A stretch of 12,134 nucleotides of DNA, taken from NCBI GenBank assembly GCA_903877345.1, contig CAIRDL010000372.1:1-12134 (forward strand), written 5' to 3'. The DNA comes from an uncultured Oscillochloris sp. Lineage in GTDB: Bacteria; Chloroflexota; Chloroflexia; Chloroflexales; Chloroflexaceae. Within the stretch, counting starts at the first letter, position 1; the number at the start of each line of letters is the position of its first letter. Shown here one piece after another: positions 7,333 to 12,134 of the stretch. The notes under the pieces are model-generated. The model ran no database searches and had not been told where the DNA came from. It saw only the letters and a program-made list of their open reading frames with translations. The position numbers were made by a program, and so were the translations under genes.

Positions 7333-8481
7333 TTACCGTTCGGGCAAGTTCGTCGCGTCCTGTTGCGGCAAAGCGGCAAGCGGCAAGCTAAAATCTGCCC
7401 CTCGCCCGTACTGATAATAAGCCGCACAGGCACCCTCGGAGGAGACCATCGGTGCGCCGAGAGGTTGTTCAGGGGTGCAGCGCGTACCAAAGGCTGTGCA
7501 GTCACTAGGCCGTGCCCGTCCCTGCATAATCAGCCCGGCGATGCACAGGGGCGATTCGGGGGCGGTAATGGCGCTGACCTGGAACTTCACCTCGGCGTCG
7601 TAAGCTGCGAAGGGTTCACGCAAGCCCAACCCACTCTGCGGGATCAGCCCGATGCCGCGCCACTGCCGGTCGCGTACCGCAAAAACCTCCGCCATGAGGC
7701 GTTGGGCGTGCTGGTTGCCCGCAAGGGTTACGGCCCGGGCGTACTGATTTTCAACGCTCCATGTGCCGCGTTCCAACTGCGCGATGGTCATGTAAATGCC
7801 CTGAAGCAGATCCAGGGGTTCAAAGCCCGTCACCACAATCGGCACGCGGTACTGCGCGGCGATGGGCAAATACTCGTGGTAGCCCATAATGGCGCAGACG
7901 TGGCCCGCCGCCAGAAAGCCCTGAATCTGGGTTGCGGGTGCGCTGAGGAGGGCAACCATTGCGGGCGGCACCAAGACATGCGCGCAGAGGATTGAGAAGT
8001 TCGTCAGCCCCAGTTGCTTCGCGTAGTAGACCGCCATCGCATTCGCCGGAGCCGTAGTCTCGAAACCCACGGCGAAGAAGACAACCTCGCGCTCGGGGTA
8101 CTTCTGCGCCAACTTCACGGCGTCTAGGGGCGAATAGACGATCCGCACGTCGCCCCCGGCAGCCTTGACGCTTAGCAGGTCGGTGGTGGAGCCGGGCACC
8201 CGCAGCATGTCACCGAACGAAGTAAAGAGCACTTCGGGGCGCGCCGCCAGCGCCAGCGCCCGGTCAATTAGCTCCAGGGGCGTTACGCAGACGGGGCAGC
8301 CTGGGCCGTGGACGAGCCGCACCGCCGGGGGCAGCAGCCGATCAAGCCCTGACTTTACCAGGGTGTGCGTTTGCCCGCCACAGATCTCCATCAGCGTCCA
8401 CGGACGGGTCACCAGTCGTTCGATGGCCCGCAGGAACTGTTGGGCCTCAGGTGCGCCACGGTACTCGTCAATGAACTTCAT
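7333..8481 (-). CDS. hypD: Hydrogenase maturation protein HypD
   Basis: Cytosolic iron-sulfur protein that, bound to HypC, carries the iron atom while CN and CO ligands are attached for the active site of [NiFe]-hydrogenases. The 382-aa length fits the family. Diagnostic motifs: CGGQTHT with Cys34 (31-40), GPGCPVCVTP with Cys62 and Cys65 (59-68), AVGFETTAPANA (137-148), and the C-terminal cluster region PSDCTAFGTRCTPEQPLG...SSEGACAAYY (325-356; Cys313, 328, 335, 352 are candidate cluster ligands). ATG 8481 has AGGA about ten bases upstream. HypC lies 114 bp upstream on the same strand; that spacer is full of heptamer repeats, unlike the close or overlapping hypC-hypD pairs common elsewhere. 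Confidence 0.98.
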   Translation of the reverse strand: MKFIDEYRGAPEAQQFLRAIERLVTRPWTLMEICGGQTHTLVKSGLDRLLPPAVRLVHGPGCPVCVTPLELIDRALALAARPEVLFTSFGDMLRVPGSTTDLLSVKAAGGDVRIVYSPLDAVKLAQKYPEREVVFFAVGFETTAPANAMAVYYAKQLGLTNFSILCAHVLVPPAMVALLSAPATQIQGFLAAGHVCAIMGYHEYLPIAAQYRVPIVVTGFEPLDLLQGIYMTIAQLERGTWSVENQYARAVTLAGNQHAQRLMAEVFAVRDRQWRGIGLIPQSGLGLREPFAAYDAEVKFQVSAITAPESPLCIAGLIMQGRARPSDCTAFGTRCTPEQPLGAPMVSSEGACAAYYQYGRGADFSLPLAALPQQDATNLPER

Positions 8482-8494
8482 GCGCGAAATTCCT

Positions 8495-8529
8495 GATTTT
8501 AGATTTCAGATTTTGGATTTTAGGTTGCA
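8495..8529. repeat. Heptamer array, GATTTTA type (5 units)
   Basis: Five consecutive 7-bp units read GATTTTA, GATTTCA, GATTTTG, GATTTTA, GGTTGCA. The array is AT-rich in a GC-rich region and ends 13 bp upstream of the hypD start. Confidence 0.85.
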
Positions 8530-8548
8530 GATCCATGGCGTGGCTCAG

Positions 8549-8576
8549 TCACGGATCACGCCTCACGGATCACGCG
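8549..8576. repeat. Heptamer array, TCACGGA/TCACGCC type (4 units)
   Basis: Four consecutive 7-bp units read TCACGGA, TCACGCC, TCACGGA, TCACGCG. It lies in the same hypC-hypD spacer as the GATTTTA array but is a different sequence family with the same period. Confidence 0.85.
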
Positions 8577-8595
8577 GCAAGCCAAAAGCCGCCCG

Positions 8596-8853
8596 CTACT
8601 CCGGCTGCTCAAGCTCCAAGTCGGCGAGTTCTTCCATTTCGCGCAGGTAGGCGAAGACCTTCCGGGCCTCCGCCTCATCCACAATACTAATGGCGAAGCC
8701 GACATGCACGACCACATAGTCGCCCACTTGTGCCTCGGGTGTGTAGGCGAGACAAATTTCCTTCACAATCCCGCCGAAGCTAACCTTGCCCATCGGCATT
8801 GCCAGCGCATTCGGCTCAATGGCAAGGACCTTACCGGGTATGCCGAGACACAT
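8596..8853 (-). CDS. hypC: Hydrogenase maturation chaperone HypC/HybG family
   Basis: Small chaperone that forms a complex with HypD, holds the Fe(CN)2CO precursor and delivers it to the hydrogenase large subunit. 85 aa, normal length. It starts with the family signature MCLGIPGKV, whose Cys2 (exposed after Met removal) is the essential iron-binding residue. It continues with GGIVKEICLAYTPEAQVGDYVVVHVGFAISIVDE in the family's usual order (described by key parts: VGDYVVVHVGFA near 43-54). ATG 8853 is the only sensible start, with a weak AGCAGG upstream. It begins 29 bp after the response regulator stop and is followed by hypD on the same strand. Confidence 0.97.
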   Translation of the reverse strand: MCLGIPGKVLAIEPNALAMPMGKVSFGGIVKEICLAYTPEAQVGDYVVVHVGFAISIVDEAEARKVFAYLREMEELADLELEQPE

Positions 8854-8882
8854 CGCAGCCTGCTACTTTCTAATGGCCCGCG

Positions 8883-9254
8883 CTACACCACCCGTTCGAG
8901 CAGATGCGCGATCTTGCCCAAAAGGCGCGTCAACTCGATGGGCTTAGTGTCATAGTCGTCACACCCGGCGGCGAGGCACCGCGCTTGGTCGCCCGCCATT
9001 GCGTGGGCGGTGAGGGCGATCACGGGCACCGCGCTGAGCGTAGGGTCGGCCTTGAGCGTGCGGGTGGCGGCCCAACCGTCGAGTACTGGCAGGCTCATGT
9101 CCATCAAGATAAGGTCAGGGTGCTCGCTGCGCGCCATAGCGACGCCTTGCACCCCATCAACGGCCATCAACACCTGATGCCCTTTGCGCTCAAGGCGTCG
9201 CGAGAGCATGTCACGGTTAATCTCGTTATCTTCGACCAACAGAATCTTCGCCAT
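8883..9254 (-). CDS. Receiver-only response regulator (CheY/DivK-like)
   Basis: A phosphorylation switch taking phosphate from a histidine kinase; it has no output domain, so it would act by protein contact. 123 aa from ATG 9254. Receiver residues are all present: Glu9/Asp10 acidic pocket, Asp52 phosphoacceptor (LILMDMSLPVLDG), Thr82 (IALTAHAM) and Lys104 (YDTKPIE). The frame reaches 9335 and another ATG sits at 9260, but AGGAGGA ends directly against ATG 9260 and is about six bases from ATG 9254, so 9254 is preferred. A promoter is at 9300-9328. The sequence type (LVEDNEINRDMLSRRLERKG, KPIELTRLL) is that of receivers from hybrid-kinase systems. It is first in line with hypC and hypD; no kinase is nearby. 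Confidence 0.96.
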   Translation of the reverse strand: MAKILLVEDNEINRDMLSRRLERKGHQVLMAVDGVQGVAMARSEHPDLILMDMSLPVLDGWAATRTLKADPTLSAVPVIALTAHAMAGDQARCLAAGCDDYDTKPIELTRLLGKIAHLLERVV

Positions 9255-9261
9255 CGTCATT

Positions 9262-9268
9262 CCTCCTG
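9262..9268 (-). promoter_or_regulatory. Ribosome site deciding the response regulator start
   Basis: On the minus strand AGGAGGA touches ATG 9260 but is well spaced from ATG 9254, which favours the shorter 123-aa product. Confidence 0.6.
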
Positions 9269-9299
9269 GCTGAGCGTTGCACTCGCGTGGATGGCGGGC

Positions 9300-9328
9300 A
9301 TTGTAGTGCATTTGTGTGTATTTAGCAA
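9300..9328 (-). promoter_or_regulatory. Sigma70-type promoter of the response regulator-hypC-hypD unit
   Basis: On the minus strand TTGCTA (9328-9323), a 17-base spacer and TACAAT (9305-9300) match consensus at 4/6 and 5/6. Transcription would start near 9293, giving a leader of about 39 bases with AGGAGGA before the gene. Confidence 0.6.
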
Positions 9329-9355
9329 AGGGCATGGTTCAAACCAGCATGGCCC

Positions 9356-9397
9356 CGCAGGGGTAGAGACGTAATATCTTGCGTCTCTACCCCTGCG
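9356..9397. repeat. Perfect 16-bp palindrome with GTAGAGACG/CGTCTCTAC core (REP/MITE-like)
   Basis: CGCAGGGGTAGAGACG (9356-9371) and CGTCTCTACCCCTGCG (9382-9397) are perfect reverse complements around a 10-base AT-rich loop. It lies in the divergent spacer between the response regulator and SPFH units, outside both candidate promoters. I remember the same core as a widely dispersed intergenic repeat in cyanobacteria and Chloroflexales; it probably was moved here by a transposase acting in trans. Confidence 0.8.
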
Positions 9398-9423
9398 CGT
9401 CACCTACAAACCCAAAGATTGGC

Positions 9424-9450
9424 TGGAACTTCCTACCGCCATAGTCGTAT
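9424..9450 (+). promoter_or_regulatory. ECF-sigma-like promoter for the SPFH unit
   Basis: TGGAAC (9424-9429), 16 bases, then CGTAT (9446-9450) follows the ECF pattern (for example SigW TGAAAC-N16-CGTA). Transcription would start near 9456, about 27 bases before the first gene, leaving room only for the ribosome site. No good sigma70-type promoter is visible here. Confidence 0.4.
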
Positions 9451-9482
9451 CATGGAGGCATCGGTCTATTAAGGAGGCTGCT

Positions 9483-9686
9483 ATGAGTCCTACGCTGTTG
9501 GAGGGGCTGGTGGTGATCATTCTGATCATCGTGGCTTGGCAGCTAGGGCTGGCCCTCGCCCCCATCGTTCGCCGCGAACTGCAAAACCTCAGGCAGTCCC
9601 TCGACGATGCAAGCGACCCCACCCTACCTGAACAAGACGAAGCCCGCACGAAACGTTTGGAGAAGCCCCATGAACCGCAACGCTAA
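9483..9686 (+). CDS. Small single-pass membrane protein, 67 aa
   Basis: No family recognised. AAGGAGG (9471-9477) five bases before ATG 9483 is one of the best ribosome sites in the window. Residues ~7-28 (EGLVVIILIIVAWQLGLALAP region) form one membrane helix, followed by a charged tail from RRELQNLRQSL onward that looks partly helical, then acidic and finally basic. It overlaps the SPFH gene by 17 bp in another frame, so translation is probably coupled. The likely role is a partner or regulator of the SPFH protein in the membrane, in the way small or NfeD-type membrane proteins accompany SPFH proteins elsewhere; this is inferred only from position. Confidence 0.85.
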   Translation: MSPTLLEGLVVIILIIVAWQLGLALAPIVRRELQNLRQSLDDASDPTLPEQDEARTKRLEKPHEPQR

Positions 9687-10596
9687 TCTGAATTTGCCAC
9701 GACCGGGATCACGCATTGGTGTGCTTACGATTATCGCCCTGGTGGCCCTCGTCCTCTTGGGCTTTGTCTTTGCCTCGTGGCGCAATATCCGCCCTGGCTA
9801 CGTTGGCATCGTCTTCGACAAAGCCTCGCACGACGTGACGGCGAGTGCCCTTGAGCCGGGGTGGGCCTTTATTAACCCGTTCACCCAGTCCATTCAAGAA
9901 TACCCGATCACCATCCAAACCTATGAGATGGTGCTGAAGGGCAACGAGGGCGTGGTCGCAGGCGACGACTCGATCAAGATCCAGAGTAATGAGGGGCAGC
10001 AACTTAACCTTGATGTGGTGATCCAGTACCAAGTGAAGCGTTCCGAGGCGGGCATTCTCTACCAAGACTGGGGCGGCGCGGACATTGGCGTCGTCGAGGA
10101 TCGCGTCGTGCGCCAGTACACCCGTTCGCAGGTGCCGGTGATCGCCTCAAGTTACACCTGGGAACAGATCGTCTCGAGCAAGCGGGCCGAGTTGGTCAAG
10201 CTGATGGAAGAAGGGCTGCGTACCGAGTTTGCCCGTCGCCACCTCGACTTGGTTTCGTTCGGCATCCGCGAGGTTCATCTGCCCGAAGCGCTGCAACAGG
10301 CACTTACCAACAAGATCCAGGCGCAACAGCAGGCCGAACAGCAGCGCTATCAGCTTGAGCAGGCCCGCATCCGCGCCGAGCAGGATCAAGTTGAAGCTCA
10401 GGGCAAAGCCAATGCGCTGCTCGTGCAGGCTGAAGCGCAGGCCCAGGCAAACCTCAAGCTGGCGCAGAGCGTGACCGAGGGGCTGATCCGTTACCAACAG
10501 ATCCAGAAGTGGGACGGGAAGTTGCCCGTTTTTACTGGCGGGGCAACCCCGCTGATTGATGCGACAGGGATTATTAGCGGGACGACGCAGCCGTAG
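9670..10596 (+). CDS. SPFH / band 7 (prohibitin-like) membrane protein
   Basis: Membrane scaffold protein of the stomatin/prohibitin/flotillin superfamily; members oligomerise, organise membrane domains and often regulate proteases. 308 aa from ATG 9670, chosen because GGAGA lies eight bases upstream; the frame opens at 9607 without support. A short basic N-terminus (RPGSR) is followed by a membrane helix (~17-36), then the SPFH domain (~38-205: RPGYVGIVFD, LEPGWAFINPF, LNLDVVIQYQV, DRVVRQYTRS, FGIREVHLPEALQQALTNKI). A Gln/Glu/Ala-rich coiled coil (~214-268) follows, then a short tail with WDGKLPVFTG, as in prohibitin-like bacterial members. N-in with the SPFH domain outside the cytosol is possible but not certain. 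It is the second gene of a pair with the 67-aa membrane peptide. Confidence 0.94.
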   Translation: MNRNANLNLPRPGSRIGVLTIIALVALVLLGFVFASWRNIRPGYVGIVFDKASHDVTASALEPGWAFINPFTQSIQEYPITIQTYEMVLKGNEGVVAGDDSIKIQSNEGQQLNLDVVIQYQVKRSEAGILYQDWGGADIGVVEDRVVRQYTRSQVPVIASSYTWEQIVSSKRAELVKLMEEGLRTEFARRHLDLVSFGIREVHLPEALQQALTNKIQAQQQAEQQRYQLEQARIRAEQDQVEAQGKANALLVQAEAQAQANLKLAQSVTEGLIRYQQIQKWDGKLPVFTGGATPLIDATGIISGTTQP

Positions 10597-10600
10597 GGTA

Positions 10601-10614
10601 GATTGCAGATTGCA
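10601..10614. repeat. Two heptamers, GATTGCA
   Basis: GATTGCA occurs twice in direct succession five bases after the SPFH stop. It is short, but matches the period and general form of the array at 8495-8529, which ends in GGTTGCA. Confidence 0.5.
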
Positions 10615-10618
10615 GCAG

Positions 10619-10713
10619 GCTTCGACAGGCTCAACCAGCGTCCGTTGGCTGAGCTTCTCGAAGCTAACGCTAAGCTCAGCCAGCGTCCGTTGGCTGAGCT
10701 TCTCGAAGCTAAC
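10619..10713. repeat. REP-like palindromes with a perfect 34-bp direct repeat
   Basis: A 34-bp block starting CCAGCGTCCGTTGGCTGAGC occurs at 10635-10668 and identically at 10680-10713 (period 45). The second copy forms a perfect 11-bp hairpin: AAGCTCAGCCA (10672-10682) with TGGCTGAGCTT (10691-10701), loop of eight. The first is preceded by GCTTCGACAGGCTCA, an imperfect complement of TGAGCTTCTCGAAGC. It resembles the CTTCGACAGGCTCA/TGAGCCTGTCGAAG class of dispersed palindromes and may also slow transcription or protect the SPFH mRNA end. Confidence 0.8.
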
Positions 10714-10804
10714 ACTTTTGCAAGAAAACTTCGTTGCCGGATCACATAAGGCATGGCTCAACTCAGCTTGACCGTTTAGCGATCTGACGCAAAGCCGCAC
10801 TTGA

Positions 10805-10832
10805 CCTGAAACCTGGCACCTGGCACCTGAAA
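10805..10832. repeat. Heptamer array, CCTGAAA/CCTGGCA type (4 units)
   Basis: Four consecutive 7-bp units read CCTGAAA, CCTGGCA, CCTGGCA, CCTGAAA, followed by the degenerate CCTTGTC. It lies between convergent genes. Nothing else is seen in the rest of the spacer 10714-10856. Confidence 0.8.
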
Positions 10833-10856
10833 CCTTGTCTTAGCGTCCTCGCTGGT

Positions 10857-12134
10857 TCATCGCGTCAGTCGGTAGACGCTGTAGCCGCCCGCCGCGTAGA
10901 CTTGGGTCGCCAACGGCAGGCCCGCCAGCGCGGTGCGCCAGTCTGGACGGACTAAAGCCATTGCCGCGTCGTCCACCAGAATGTAGTCGGTCTGCCAGCG
11001 CTGCATGAGGCGGAGCGAACTCAGATCGGGGAAACGCGCATAGATGTTGCGGCCCTCGCGGTACGCCGCTGGCAGGAACGCGCCAGTGCCCTGACTCACA
11101 GGTTTTGCGGTGAAGAAAAGGGTGTAGAACTCACGCGGCCCTGTGTCGTAGGGCAGCGAGACGACGCCACCACTGCCGGGCTGTTCGCGCAGCCACAGGT
11201 CTACGGGGCGCGCTTGGAGGGAACTGAGTGGCACCACTGAGGCTGACTCGCTCAGCACGAGGGCGGCGGCGACAGCCCAGCTCCAGCGGGAGCTGCGGCG
11301 GGGTGATCTAGGCAAGCCGTAGGCCGCAAGCACGCTTAGGCACAAGAGTACAAAAAAAATCATCCGGCCCCATGTGCGGATGTTGCCAAAAACTGGTAGG
11401 TACTCGTAGAGCAGTTTGGTCGGCAGCGGCAGGCTGAATTCTGGGGTGAGCGGGAGTTCGGGGCCGAGGGCGAGGATGGCGAAGATGAGCAGCAGGATGC
11501 CCAGCGCACGCAGTTCAAGCCGCCGCCACCCTGCCCAGAGGCCAAGCAGACCCAATAGCAGCGCCGTGTAGCTCAGTGACGCGAAATGCTCGCCGCCGTC
11601 GGGCTGGTAGAACTGGTTGCTCCACGCGCCCCAAAGCGGGTGAAACGGGTTGGGCAGCAGGTAATATTCTGGGCGCACCGCATTCATGACGAGTTGGATG
11701 GCCTGGTGTTTATAGGTCAGCCCTTCCTGTTGCGCTTCATAGTAAGGCTGGACAGCCGGCACCACGAGGGCCACCGTGATCGCGGCCATCAGCACGAAGA
11801 GCGGCCAGACTTGGCGCAGCGTTGCCAGCCACATTCGCGGCGCGACACGCAACAGCGTGTAGCCGACGATAAAGAGCGGCACCGTCGTCCCGTAAAGCAG
11901 CGAACTCCAGGCGCAGAGCGTGTAGGCGAGACCGGCCAAGCAAGCGTCGGCGGGCCGTCGCCGGGTGAGCAGACCTTCCCAAGCGTAGAGCAGCAGCGGG
12001 AGCCATTGGCTGGCGATGATGCCGAAGTGGGCGTTGACGTGGAAGAAGCGGCGCACGGAGAAAGCGTAGATCAGTCCGGCGACGAACGCCGCGCCTGTCT
12101 CTATGCCAAGCCGTCGCGTCAGCAGGTACGTGAA
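10857..12134 (-). CDS. Polytopic membrane protein, GT-C glycosyltransferase/YfhO-like, 5' end missing
   Basis: The frame stays open to the window edge, so the 425 visible residues are the C-terminal part; the GTG at 12056 has no sign of being a start. The visible N-terminal stretch (AAFVAGLIYAFSVRRFFHVNAH...SQWLPLLL) matches a motif typical of large GT-C-fold membrane proteins. About eight hydrophobic helices follow (for example LAYTLCAWSSLLYG, VLMAAITVALVVPAV, ALLLGLLGLWAGW, ILLLIFAILALG, FFVLLCLSVLAAYG). Then comes a soluble tail of ~140 residues from RPVDLWLREQPGSGGVVSLPYDTG, of the kind found in YfhO-like proteins. Such proteins move sugars from lipid carriers onto glycans or proteins outside the cell. 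The catalytic loop residues would be upstream of the window, so activity cannot be judged. It is convergent with the SPFH unit. Confidence 0.85.
   Translation of the reverse strand, partial: FTYLLTRRLGIETGAAFVAGLIYAFSVRRFFHVNAHFGIIASQWLPLLLYAWEGLLTRRRPADACLAGLAYTLCAWSSLLYGTTVPLFIVGYTLLRVAPRMWLATLRQVWPLFVLMAAITVALVVPAVQPYYEAQQEGLTYKHQAIQLVMNAVRPEYYLLPNPFHPLWGAWSNQFYQPDGGEHFASLSYTALLLGLLGLWAGWRRLELRALGILLLIFAILALGPELPLTPEFSLPLPTKLLYEYLPVFGNIRTWGRMIFFVLLCLSVLAAYGLPRSPRRSSRWSWAVAAALVLSESASVVPLSSLQARPVDLWLREQPGSGGVVSLPYDTGPREFYTLFFTAKPVSQGTGAFLPAAYREGRNIYARFPDLSSLRLMQRWQTDYILVDDAAMALVRPDWRTALAGLPLATQVYAAGGYSVYRLTR

Noticed and set aside
6749..7414. 221-aa plus-strand frame
   Set aside because: Gly/Ala/Arg-rich antisense of the Pro-rich linker of the AP2-like protein; not a real gene.
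7363..7995. 210-aa plus-strand frame opposite hypD
   Set aside because: hypD is certain on the other strand; this frame has no domain signal.
8495..8576. CRISPR array
   Set aside because: The units are 7 bp with no spacers; these are simple tandem repeats.
10147..10800. 217-aa minus-strand frame through the SPFH gene and downstream repeats
   Set aside because: Antisense of the SPFH coiled coil extended by the 45-bp repeats, which are a multiple of three and stay open by chance.

Overview
The window looks like a GC-rich chromosomal segment of a free-living, filamentous-type bacterium. Chloroflexota (Chloroflexales-like) is my best guess. The basis is a large soluble class III cyclase/AAA-ATPase/TPR protein, a type II dehydroquinase, hydrogenase-maturation genes, and spacers filled with period-7 tandem repeats and a GTAGAGACG/CGTCTCTAC palindrome, which I remember from Chloroflexales and cyanobacteria. 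This placement is inference; there is no rRNA or other marker gene.

Layout. 1-1734 (+) is the 3' part of a probably secreted subtilisin-family (S8) protease with four SRRLVWV repeats, closed by a clear intrinsic terminator (1757-1796). 1802-5170 (-) is a convergent signalling protein: zinc ribbon, class IIIb-type nucleotide cyclase, STAND-like ATPase and TPR tail. The spacer 5171-5449 holds a 33-bp dyad that looks like an operator and a good sigma70-type promoter driving an unrecognised 81-aa protein (5450-5695, +). A long hairpin (5708-5767) separates it from a leftward gene series.

The leftward series reads, in transcription order: receiver-only response regulator (9254-8883), hypC (8853-8596), hypD (8481-7333), a winged-helix-like/Pro-rich/tandem AP2-like putative DNA-binding protein (7221-6214), and aroQ (6202-5759). 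A well-formed promoter lies upstream of the response regulator (9300-9328). All five genes could be one transcript, though the AP2-like gene has a possible promoter of its own. HypC and HypD together build the Fe(CN)2CO group of [NiFe]-hydrogenases; no hydrogenase subunits or other hyp genes are visible here.

Divergently, a two-gene unit runs rightward: a 67-aa single-pass membrane peptide (9483-9686) overlapping an SPFH/band-7 membrane protein (9670-10596). It is preceded by an ECF-sigma-like promoter candidate (TGGAAC-N16-CGTAT), which recalls the SigW control of SPFH operons in Bacillus. After a repeat-rich spacer (10597-10856), a convergent polytopic membrane protein of glycosyltransferase-C/YfhO type (10857-12134, -) runs off the right edge.

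Most notable: the two-domain AP2-like protein coupled to aroQ, the 33-bp dyad, four separate heptamer arrays, and the ECF-like promoter before the SPFH pair. No tRNA, rRNA, CRISPR array or transposase gene was seen.
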